10,358 nucleotides of DNA, taken from DATKCJ01 sp035513275. Lineage in GTDB: Bacteria; Verrucomicrobiota; Verrucomicrobiia; Opitutales; Opitutaceae. Positions 1 through 6,747 of this stretch are shown here, in pieces (within the stretch, counting starts at the first letter, position 1; each line of letters starts with the position of its first letter). The notes beneath the pieces were generated by a model that ran no database searches, was not told the origin of the DNA, and saw only the letters and a program-made list of their open reading frames with translations. The position numbers were made by a program, and so were the translations under genes. The stretch is taken from the NCBI GenBank assembly GCA_035513275.1, contig DATKCJ010000117.1:1-10358 (forward strand). The letters are read 5' to 3'.

Positions 1-1290
1 CAGGACCCGCGTGTTGCCGCCTTCGATACTGTAGGTGCCCCCTACTGCCACGTGTGTCGTGCCGGTGCCGGTCATCGTGCCGATCGTCCACGTGAACAGT
101 CCGGTGATGTTCAACTGACCCGCTCCGTTTAGAGTGCCGCCGTTCATTCGATAGTTCACCGCCGGGATGTTGCCGGCCACAGTCAGCGTGCCGCCGCTCT
201 GGACAAACGCGGCGGCCCCGGCGATCGATGCACCGGATTGCAGCGTTCTTGCACCGGCGGTCATCAAGAGGACCGCGTCGGCGCTGATGTTGTAGGTGCC
301 CGTGTCGCTACCATTGCCCGAGAGTTGCAGCGTGCCGGAGGCGACGTTCACCGTGCCGGCATTGTTGAAGGTGTTCGCGATATGCGAAGTGCCGCTGCCG
401 CTGCGCGTCACCGTTCCCGAGACAGTGTTGTTGAACGTGCCGCCGCTAAGCGAGCCGGTGGTGGTGAGTGCGAGTGCTCCCTGATTCTCCCAAACGCTGC
501 CAGCCGCGAAGGAAAGTGCGCCGAAGCTCGACCATGTCCCATCGCCCGCGGTGACGAACTGCCGGGTCTCGCCCAGGACCCGCGTGTTGCCGCCTTCGAT
601 ACTGTAGGTGCCCCCTACTGCCACGTGTGTCGTGCCGGTGCCGGTCATCGTGCCGATCGTCCACGTGAACAGTCCGGTGATGTTCAACTGACCCGCGCCG
701 TTGAGAGTGCCGCCGTTCATTCGATAGTTCACCGCCGGAACGGTTCCTGTCACCGTTAGCGTGCCGCCGCTCTGGACGAACGCGGCGGCCCCGGCGATCG
801 ATGCACCGGATTGAAGCGTTCTTGCACCGGTGGTCATCGCGACCGCCGCGTCGGCGCTGATGTTGTAGGTGCCCGTGTCGCTGCCGTTGCCGGAGAGTTG
901 TAGCGTGCCGGAGACGACGCTGACCGTGCCAGCGTTGTTGAAGGTGCCGGCGAGATGCGAAGTGCCACTGCCGCTGCGCGTCACCGTTCCCGAGACAGTG
1001 TTGTTGAACGTGCCGCCGCTGAGCGAGCCGGTGGTGGTGAGTGCGAGTGCTCCCTGATTCTCCCAAACGCTGCCAGCCGCAAAGGAGAGTGCGCCAAAGC
1101 TCGACCATGTCCCATCGCCCGCGGTGACGAACTGCCGGGTCTCGCCCAGGACCCGCGTGTTGCCGCCTTCGATGCTGTAGGTGCCCCCTACTGCCACGTG
1201 TGTCGTGCCGGTGCCGGTCATCGTGCCGATCGTCCATGTGAACAGTCCGGTGATGTTCAACTGACCCGCTCCGTTTAGAGTGCCGCCTGA
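1..1290 (-). repeat. 573-bp in-frame tandem repeats (191 residues) inside the adhesin gene
   Basis: Two complete units (1290-718 and 717-145, read in the coding direction) and the first 144 bp of a third (144-1) follow each other with an exact 573-bp period. The word CAGGACCCGCGTGTTGCC recurs at 1, 574 and 1147 on the plus strand. By hand the two full units differ at about 40 positions (roughly 93% identical). Most differences fall between plus positions 150 and 400 and their counterparts, while the stretch 421-690 has only a handful. The array continues past the left edge, so the copy number is unknown. Confidence 0.93.
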
Positions 1291-1617
1291 CAAAGTGAAT
1301 CCAGCGACCGAAATAACAGTGCCCTCGGAAATCGTTACGGTGCCCGAGGACACGACGGCCGTATCGCCAGCACCCGGTGCGACTCCGCCAATCCAGTTTG
1401 CCCCTGCGCTCCATTCACCGCTGCCGCCCAGCCATGTGATCGTTGCTTCGGTGGTTTCGTCTGCGACAACTGGTTCGGAAACGGGCGGTCCTTGTCCGAC
1501 GGTCAGGTTCGCAACAAATGCGAACAGGAGCACGCAATGCAAAAGAAGCCAGGGAGTGATTCCCGGCGGGCAGGGTCGCAACACGTGCGCGCGCGCGCGC
1601 GCGGATTGCAGCACCAT
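1..1617 (-). CDS. Giant secreted beta-strand-repeat adhesin-like protein (N-terminal part, runs off left edge)
   Basis: The frame is open from an ATG at 1617 to the window edge, giving 539 residues with no stop; the C-terminus lies outside. Residues 1-19 are basic and followed by a hydrophobic stretch (WLLLHCVLLFAFVANL, about 23-38), which reads as a signal peptide, so the product should be exported. Residues 60-99 carry a G-x-W-x5-N-W motif (GEWSAGANW) followed by APGAGDTAVV, common at the head of beta-helical adhesin segments. From residue 110 the protein is built of 191-residue repeats rich in Gly, Thr, Ser and Asn (for example SGGTFNNTVSGTVTRSGSG and NNAGTVSVVSGTLQLSGNG), typical of autotransporter-associated beta-strand repeats that fold as a right-handed beta-helix. 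No enzymatic motif is visible. The role is inferred as surface structure or adhesion. Nothing here shows whether a translocator or sorting domain lies at the missing end. No convincing Shine-Dalgarno precedes 1617. GTG at 1584 or 1614 is a possible alternative start. Confidence 0.85.
   Translation of the reverse strand, partial: MVLQSARARAHVLRPCPPGITPWLLLHCVLLFAFVANLTVGQGPPVSEPVVADETTEATITWLGGSGEWSAGANWIGGVAPGAGDTAVVSSGTVTISEGTVISVAGFTLSGGTLNGAGQLNITGLFTWTIGTMTGTGTTHVAVGGTYSIEGGNTRVLGETRQFVTAGDGTWSSFGALSFAAGSVWENQGALALTTTGSLSGGTFNNTVSGTVTRSGSGTSHLAGTFNNAGTVSVVSGTLQLSGNGSDTGTYNISADAAVAMTTGARTLQSGASIAGAAAFVQSGGTLTVTGTVPAVNYRMNGGTLNGAGQLNITGLFTWTIGTMTGTGTTHVAVGGTYSIEGGNTRVLGETRQFVTAGDGTWSSFGALSFAAGSVWENQGALALTTTGSLSGGTFNNTVSGTVTRSGSGTSHIANTFNNAGTVNVASGTLQLSGNGSDTGTYNISADAVLLMTAGARTLQSGASIAGAAAFVQSGGTLTVAGNIPAVNYRMNGGTLNGAGQLNITGLFTWTIGTMTGTGTTHVAVGGTYSIEGGNTRVL
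1581..1603. repeat. Alternating purine-pyrimidine (GC)n tract in the adhesin 5' coding region
   Basis: Positions 1581-1603 alternate strictly purine-pyrimidine, starting ACACGT and continuing as an uninterrupted GC dinucleotide run at 1587-1603. The tract lies in codons 6-13 of the adhesin, where it encodes alternating Ala and Arg followed by His-Val. Such tracts can adopt Z-form DNA and are prone to slippage. A change of one dinucleotide would shift the adhesin frame before the hydrophobic core of its signal peptide. Whether the length varies in the population cannot be seen here. Confidence 0.8.
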
Positions 1618-1761
1618 GGATTGGTCGACGGTGTTCACGTTAGGGGATGGATCGCACCCGGAACTAAAGGAAAACCCGCAGGGAGATTACACGCGGCGAA
1701 TCTCGGATGCGTGTTAGAGTCAGGCACCAGTGGTTACGCTTACGGCGCCCCGAGGCCTCAC
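1618..1761. promoter_or_regulatory. Divergent intergenic region between the adhesin and the sigma-kinase operon
   Basis: These 144 bp separate two divergently transcribed starts and must hold, or overlap, the promoters of both. No clear sigma-70 type -35/-10 pair stands out. GGAACT at 1660-1665 on the plus strand resembles the GGAAC-type -35 element common to many ECF promoters. A matching -10 is not evident, although AGATTA follows about 18 nt later at 1684-1689. The assignment as a regulatory region is positional. Confidence 0.5.
1752..1755 (+). promoter_or_regulatory. Shine-Dalgarno-like GAGG supporting the sigma factor start at 1762
   Basis: GAGG lies 6 nt before the ATG at 1762. The frame is open further upstream to 1492, but that extension would overlap the adhesin 5' end and encodes a low-complexity Arg-rich stretch. 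This site therefore favours 1762 as the true start. Confidence 0.5.
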
Positions 1762-2589
1762 ATGTCAACTGCGCGGCCGATTATCGCCGCCCGCAGGGTT
1801 GCCTCCGTCTCGCCGGACGGCAGCATCGGCTCACTCACCACGAGCGTGCCGGACTCCGAATCACTCCCTCCCCCCGGTTCCTCCCCCGCCTTCGCGACCA
1901 CGCGATGGACCATGGTCCTGCGCGCTAGCGGGAGTGATGAATCGGCGCGGCAGGCGCTGACCGACCTGTGCCGTGCGTATTGGCTGCCTTTATATGTCTA
2001 TGCGCGCCGGCGCGGATCAAGCCACCACGATGCGCAGGACCAAACGCAGGGGTTTCTCGCCGATATGCTCGAGCGCGGCGCGCTCAAACGGGCTGATCCC
2101 AACCGCGGTGCGTTTCGAAACTTCCTCCTCTCCTCGCTTCGAAACTACCTGAACAACGTGTGGGACCACGATCGCGCCGCCCGCCGCGGCGGTGCGGTCG
2201 AGCACGTCCCCACATCCAGCCGCGAAGCCGACGGTGTGATCGATCAAATTGTCGCCGAGGGGCTCACGCCAGACCGCGCATTTGACCGGGGCTGGGCACT
2301 CGCGGTGTTCGACCGGGCGTTATCCCGCCTGCGCGAAGAGCAGAACAAGCTGGGCCGCACCCAGTGGTTCGACCGCTTGAAGCCGCTGCTGCAGACAGGG
2401 CCAAAGTCGGGCGACTACGAGGCGGTCGCGGGCGAGTTTGGCGTTTCGAAGAACGTCGTCGCCGTGTCGATGCACCGCTTGAGCGGGCGCTATCGGCAGC
2501 TCGTGCGCGACGAGATCGCCGAGACCGTGGACGGCCCGGAGGCGCTCGAGGCCGAACTGCGCGAACTGCTCGCGAGCCTGTCATCGTGA
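1762..2589 (+). CDS. ECF-like RNA polymerase sigma-70 family factor, paired with a Ser/Thr kinase
   Basis: This 275-residue protein should direct core RNA polymerase to a dedicated set of promoters. After a low-complexity Ser/Pro-rich leader (1-43) comes the TTRWTMVL motif (46-53). Region 2 follows at about 64-140, with LCRAYWLPLYVYARRRG, DAQDQTQGFLADMLE (the core-binding, DLTQEFF-like segment) and FRNFLLSSLRNYLNNVWDHD. A region-4-like helix-turn-helix lies at about 215-255 (DYEAVAGEFGVSKNVVAVSM). This TTRW/DAQDxTQ type is common in Verrucomicrobiota, Planctomycetota and Acidobacteriota and is often found beside Ser/Thr kinase genes. The linker between regions 2 and 4 is long compared with classical ECF factors. 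No anti-sigma gene is next to it; the kinase starts 23 nt downstream in the same direction, so co-transcription is very likely. The start at 1762 is chosen for its GAGG site and lack of overlap. The family is sure; the target promoters are unknown. Confidence 0.88.
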   Translation: MSTARPIIAARRVASVSPDGSIGSLTTSVPDSESLPPPGSSPAFATTRWTMVLRASGSDESARQALTDLCRAYWLPLYVYARRRGSSHHDAQDQTQGFLADMLERGALKRADPNRGAFRNFLLSSLRNYLNNVWDHDRAARRGGAVEHVPTSSREADGVIDQIVAEGLTPDRAFDRGWALAVFDRALSRLREEQNKLGRTQWFDRLKPLLQTGPKSGDYEAVAGEFGVSKNVVAVSMHRLSGRYRQLVRDEIAETVDGPEALEAELRELLASLSS

Positions 2590-2612
2590 GCGTGCGCTTT
2601 CTTTAGTCATCC

Positions 2613-5600
2613 GTGATGAATGGCTGTTGCGACTCATGCGGAGCGGTGTTGTCGGGGCCGCTCCTCGACGGACTCTGCCTCCGGTGTGTGGCGGGCACGC
2701 TGTTTCCGGTCGAGAGGGCCACGGGTGAACGTCGCTTCGGCGACTACGAGCTGCTCCGCGAGCTCGGCCGCGGCGGCATGGGCGTGGTGTATCTGGCCCG
2801 GCAGATCACCCTCGACCGGCTCGTCGCCTTGAAAGTGCTCGCCGGCGCGGAGCACGCGGCGCCTGACGCGAAGGCGCGCTTTCAACGCGAGGCCCGCGAA
2901 GCGGCGCGGCTGCGACACCCGCACATCGTGGCGATACACAATGTCGGTGAGCACGAGGGCGCGTTTTTCTACTCGATGGACTTGATCGAGGGCGACGATC
3001 TTGAGGCACGCTTCGCCACGCGCTCACCGCCGCCGCGCGATGCTGCGATGCTGATCCTGCGAGCAGCGCGCGCCGTGCAATATGCACACGACACCGGTGT
3101 GCTTCACCGCGACATCAAGCCGGGCAACATCCTGATCGACGACGCCGGCGAGCCTTTCCTGACCGACTTCGGGCTTGCGACAGCCGTCGACGGAGGCGGC
3201 CGCCTCACGCGGCCCGGCGAGATGCTGGGCAGCCCGGCCTATGCCTCGCCCGAACAACTTCAAGGAACTGAGTCGGTGGCGAGCGACGTGTATTCGCTCG
3301 GCGCGGTGCTCTACTTCCTGCTCACGCGACGGCCGCCGTTCGTCGCCGCGCAATTGCCTGAACTGCTCGCAGCAGTTCAGCGGGGCGATCCCGTGCCGCC
3401 GCGGCGGCTCGATCCTTCGTTGCCGCGCGACATGGAGACGATTGCGCTGCGTGCGCTGGCCCGCGAACCTTCGGGACGCTACGCCACCGCTGGCGAACTG
3501 GCTGACGATCTTGAGCGCTGGCTCGAAGGCCGGCCCATTGTCGCGCGGCCGGTTTCGAGCCTGGAGCGAGCGTGGCGATGGAGCGGGCGAAATCCCGCGC
3601 TGGCCGGCGTCGGCGCGATGCTCGTCGCGGCATTGCTGACAGGCGGCGCAGCCGTCACGTGGCAATGGCAGCGCGCGGAGAGCGCCGCGGCTCACACCGT
3701 CGCGCAGCTCTACGCCTCGGACTTGCGGATCGCTTCCGATGCGCTGCTCGCCGGCGACCTCGGCGCCGCGCGGCGGGCGCTCGAGAGATGTCCCCTGGAA
3801 CATCGCGACGCCGCCTGGGGCGTGCTGTGGCCGCAGGCCCAGGGCGACGCAGAACTGGTGGCCATCGGGGCTCCATGGACGGTCAATGATCTGGCCCTCT
3901 CGCCGGACCGCCGGTTTGTCGCGGCCGCCGTGGAAGATGATGTTGTGCGACTCTGGAATCTGGGCACCGGTGAGGAGGTGCGCACGTTCCCCGGCACCGA
4001 GACGAGCTGGTGGGTGCAGTTCGCGCCCGAAGGGCGCGACCTTTTCACGGGCGACACGTCAATCAAGCAGTGGAGTCTCGCGGATGGCGCACTCGTGCGG
4101 GAGTTTCCAGGCCGGACCGGCGTGCTCTCGCCGGATGGAACGGTGCTATATTCCTGTGACGGGCAGAGATTCGTTTTCTATGACACAGCCGGAACCGTCA
4201 CGGCGTGGCGCGTGGCGGACGGGGAGAAACTTTTCGAGATTCCGATCGCTGCGCGGCTCCTAGCACTTTCAGCCGACGGCACGCGGCTGGCGGTGTCGGA
4301 CGCGGCGACATTCGTCGCCGTATACGATGCGCGCGATGGAAGGCGTCTGATCGAGCCGTGGCCGGCGGGAGAACGGGTCTGGGAACTTGGCTTCTCGCCC
4401 GATGGACGGCTGCTCGTCGCGAGCGGCTGGTTTCGCAACGTCCGCGTGTGGGATCTCGCGGACGTCACCCAACCGCCGCGGCACCTCGAACATCCGTTGA
4501 ACACGTGGGAGGCAGTTTTCTCGCCAGACGGGAGCGCGCTGGCAGTAGGCTGCTCCGACCAGGCCGTGCACGTGTGGGACACGGCGACATGGTCGAAACG
4601 ACGCGTGCTCAGCGGACACGAAAACGAAGTTTGGTCCGTCGCCTGGCGCGACAACGACCGTTTGCTGGCCGCGGGTCGCGACCCACGCGTGATGCAGTGG
4701 AGTGCGGCTGGCCCGGCACCCAGGCCAGTGCTGCGCCACGACGATGTCTCGATGAATCTCGCCTGGTTGCCCGGAGGAAGGCTGGCCACGGCCTGCCTCG
4801 ATGCCGACGGCGTCATGGGCGCCGTGATCACACGACTCCCGGCGCGACAAGTGGAGGCGCGTTTCCCCGGAGAAATACCGATCACTTACGATCGGGAGAC
4901 GCGGCGGCTATGGCTCTGGGCGGAAGCGGCGCACGAGCTGCGCGCACGCAATGTCGATGCGCTGGAGGACTTCGTCGCGGTGCCGTGGGTTCGCGAACCG
5001 GGCGACGTGATCGAAGGCACACCGCACGTCGTCGTATCCGCCGGCATTTCGTGGGCTGCGCTGCGGGGCGGCGCGCTTGAGTTTCGCCGCTTGAACGACG
5101 GTCATCGGCTCGATCGTTTCGAGGATATTTTCATCACGCGGCGTTTCCAGTTGGGAGTCAGCTCACCGGATGGGCGCTGGTTCGTCTGGACGCGGAGCCT
5201 CAAGACTCCGTTCATCCTCGATCGGGCCACCGGCCGAAGCGTGGCCCTCGAGGGCCACCACTACGATGTCGCGGTAATCGTCTTCACGCCGGAGGGCGAC
5301 ACGTTCATCACCGGCGGGCACGATGGCCTGATTTACGAGTGGACTACGGCGGCGCCGCATCACCGTCGCGAACTCGCCCGACATCGAACGTCGGTCGGTC
5401 AGATTGGATTCTCGGCCGACGGCCGCGTGCTTGTTTCTCAAGAGCCCGATGTCGGCGTCCGGTTTTGGAATCGCGCGACGGAGCGGGAGGTTGCCTTCCT
5501 TCCCGAAGCGGTAACCGGAGCGGGAGAATGGGGCGAATTCTCGCTCGAGGGCGATTGGTATGCGCAGCGCCGTGCGGATGGCGAAGTTCGCGTGTGGCCG

Positions 5601-5630
5601 GTCGCCGATGCGGGCGGACGCGCTCCGTGA
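2613..5630 (+). CDS. Transmembrane PknB-type Ser/Thr protein kinase with C-terminal WD40 propeller region
   Basis: This 1005-residue protein starts with GTG at 2613 directly followed by ATG at 2616; either may be used, and no clear Shine-Dalgarno is present. The N-terminus has a zinc-ribbon-like pair, C6-x2-C9 and C22-x2-C25. The kinase domain (about 43-305) has every key element: glycine loop GRGGMG (52-57), Lys74, alpha-C Glu93, catalytic HRDIKPGN (165-172, Asp167, Lys169), DFG (185-187), activation-segment end GSPAYASPEQ (206-215) and DVYSLG (225-230). It should therefore be active. One hydrophobic helix (about 328-350) follows, then a helical linker ending AWGVLWPQ. From about 420 to 1005 there are roughly 12 recognisable WD40 blades (FSPDGR...VRVWDL type) plus a more degenerate stretch around 750-850. 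The kinase is expected in the cytoplasm and the WD40 part outside the membrane as a sensor or protein-binding platform (inferred). Its operon partner is the sigma factor, a likely direct or indirect phosphorylation target. Confidence 0.93.
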   Translation: MMNGCCDSCGAVLSGPLLDGLCLRCVAGTLFPVERATGERRFGDYELLRELGRGGMGVVYLARQITLDRLVALKVLAGAEHAAPDAKARFQREAREAARLRHPHIVAIHNVGEHEGAFFYSMDLIEGDDLEARFATRSPPPRDAAMLILRAARAVQYAHDTGVLHRDIKPGNILIDDAGEPFLTDFGLATAVDGGGRLTRPGEMLGSPAYASPEQLQGTESVASDVYSLGAVLYFLLTRRPPFVAAQLPELLAAVQRGDPVPPRRLDPSLPRDMETIALRALAREPSGRYATAGELADDLERWLEGRPIVARPVSSLERAWRWSGRNPALAGVGAMLVAALLTGGAAVTWQWQRAESAAAHTVAQLYASDLRIASDALLAGDLGAARRALERCPLEHRDAAWGVLWPQAQGDAELVAIGAPWTVNDLALSPDRRFVAAAVEDDVVRLWNLGTGEEVRTFPGTETSWWVQFAPEGRDLFTGDTSIKQWSLADGALVREFPGRTGVLSPDGTVLYSCDGQRFVFYDTAGTVTAWRVADGEKLFEIPIAARLLALSADGTRLAVSDAATFVAVYDARDGRRLIEPWPAGERVWELGFSPDGRLLVASGWFRNVRVWDLADVTQPPRHLEHPLNTWEAVFSPDGSALAVGCSDQAVHVWDTATWSKRRVLSGHENEVWSVAWRDNDRLLAAGRDPRVMQWSAAGPAPRPVLRHDDVSMNLAWLPGGRLATACLDADGVMGAVITRLPARQVEARFPGEIPITYDRETRRLWLWAEAAHELRARNVDALEDFVAVPWVREPGDVIEGTPHVVVSAGISWAALRGGALEFRRLNDGHRLDRFEDIFITRRFQLGVSSPDGRWFVWTRSLKTPFILDRATGRSVALEGHHYDVAVIVFTPEGDTFITGGHDGLIYEWTTAAPHHRRELARHRTSVGQIGFSADGRVLVSQEPDVGVRFWNRATEREVAFLPEAVTGAGEWGEFSLEGDWYAQRRADGEVRVWPVADAGGRAP

Positions 5631-5673
5631 GAAGATCGGGACTGGCGCAGTGATGGGTCGCGACGATGCGCTA

Positions 5674-5694
5674 GGAGCGTTGTCGCGCCGCTCC
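5674..5694 (+). terminator. Weak hairpin downstream of the kinase gene
   Basis: GGAGCG (5674-5679) pairs with CGCTCC (5689-5694) around a 9-nt loop, 43 nt after the kinase stop. No T-run follows, so it is not a classical intrinsic terminator. It is recorded as a candidate 3'-end structure for the plus-strand operon. Confidence 0.3.
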
Positions 5695-5753
5695 ACCAAT
5701 TCGCCAAGCTCATGGCAGGCGAGAGGCGCGCTACCTCGGAGATAAGGAATTCG

Positions 5754-5771
5754 TCGGACGCTTGGGTCCGA
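5754..5771 (-). terminator. Weak hairpin just downstream of the RCC1-protein gene
   Basis: TCGGAC (5754-5759) and GTCCGA (5766-5771) form a 6-bp stem with a 6-nt loop, 7 nt beyond the minus-strand stop at 5779. There is no following T-run in either direction. The convergent arrangement may rely on this stem, on the one at 5674-5694 or on Rho. Evidence is positional and structural only. Confidence 0.35.
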
Positions 5772-5778
5772 TGAACAC

Positions 5779-6747
5779 CTAAGGTGACTCGTAGATCTCG
5801 ATCAGTGCGATGCCGCTGCCACCTTTGCCGGAGGCGTGGATCGTGAACTCGCCGGGCGGGGCTACGATCCGCAGGGCTGCATCCTTGCTGCCGTCTGGCA
5901 GGTCGAAGGCTCCTGTCGGACCAAAATAGGCGCGCGTCGCGAGCTGCCAGTCGTCGTTCGTTTCGATCAGAGTCTGGCCTGAATAGGCGCTTAGCTGCGG
6001 ATCGGCCACGACTGCATTGGGATTGGGCGGGTTCAGATAGGGAGCGATTCCGGGGCCAACTGCGCGCGCCAGCATGGACCGGCTGCTCCCGATCACCGCG
6101 GTGCCGAGGATGACGTTTTGTCCCGAATTCATGTCGAGGCGGCACGATACGTTCGTGAGTCGCGCGCCGGCTTCACGCCCAAAATCGTAGACCTCGATCA
6201 ACCCCCGGGCGACTGGGCCGCTGTTCACCAAATGGACCGTGTAGAGGCCGGGCCCAAGCGTGACTTTGAAGGCCGCATCCTTGCTGCCATTGTTGAGAGC
6301 GAAGGCACCCACACGAGTGAAGTCGGCTGCGAGTGTTTGGTCCCAGTCGTTGTTGGAGGCATAGGGCGCACCGAGGCTGTCATACACTGTGATCGACGGA
6401 TCGAGCACGTGATCGGTAACGCTGTAGTCGGCCAGTTTCGGCCCGATGCCGCGGATCAGCAGCGTTTTCGTGCCGGTTCCGGAAATGTAGAAACCCATCA
6501 CGAGGGTGCTGTCGCCGGCGCCGGCGGGTGCGAGGCACGAGACGTTGATGATGCGCGAGGTCGAATCGACCGTGAGCGTGGCCGGATCGCTCGTGACGCT
6601 GCCTCCAGCGTTGGTGACGACAACGGTGTAGCTGCCGGCATCGCTGGATTGCACCCCCACAAGCGTGAGTGTCGCGCTCGTCGCGCCAGTGATATTCACG
6701 CCGTTGCGCCTCCATTGAAACGAAAGCGGACTCGTACCGTAGGCCGT
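5779..6747 (-). repeat. Copy 1 of a 969-bp Ig plus paired-module cassette
   Basis: This segment encodes most of the Ig-like domain and both terminal modules of the RCC1 protein. It lines up with 9389-10357 over exactly 969 bp with no net indel. Hand comparison gives about 56 differing residues out of 322 (about 83% identical). Confidence 0.88.

Noticed and set aside
238..759. Open frames on the plus strand across the adhesin (also 955-1278 and 1280-1717)
   Set aside because: They are antisense frames kept open by GC-rich repeats, with no recognisable domain and repeated content.
446..1414. 322-codon open frame on the minus strand, rich in Arg and His
   Set aside because: It is an out-of-phase shadow of the adhesin gene. 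Its composition is implausible and it repeats with the same 573-bp period, whereas the frame used gives clean beta-strand repeats and a signal peptide.
1492..1761. 90-codon upstream extension of the sigma factor
   Set aside because: It overlaps the adhesin 5' end and its GC tract and encodes a low-complexity Arg-rich sequence. The ATG at 1762 has a GAGG site.
3024..3803. 259-codon antisense frame within the kinase gene
   Set aside because: It is a shadow of the kinase coding frame, with no domain and Arg/Pro/Ala-rich low complexity.
4205..5080. 291-codon plus-strand frame within the kinase gene
   Set aside because: It is another phase of the WD40 region. The kinase frame is continuous through it with clear WD40 blades.
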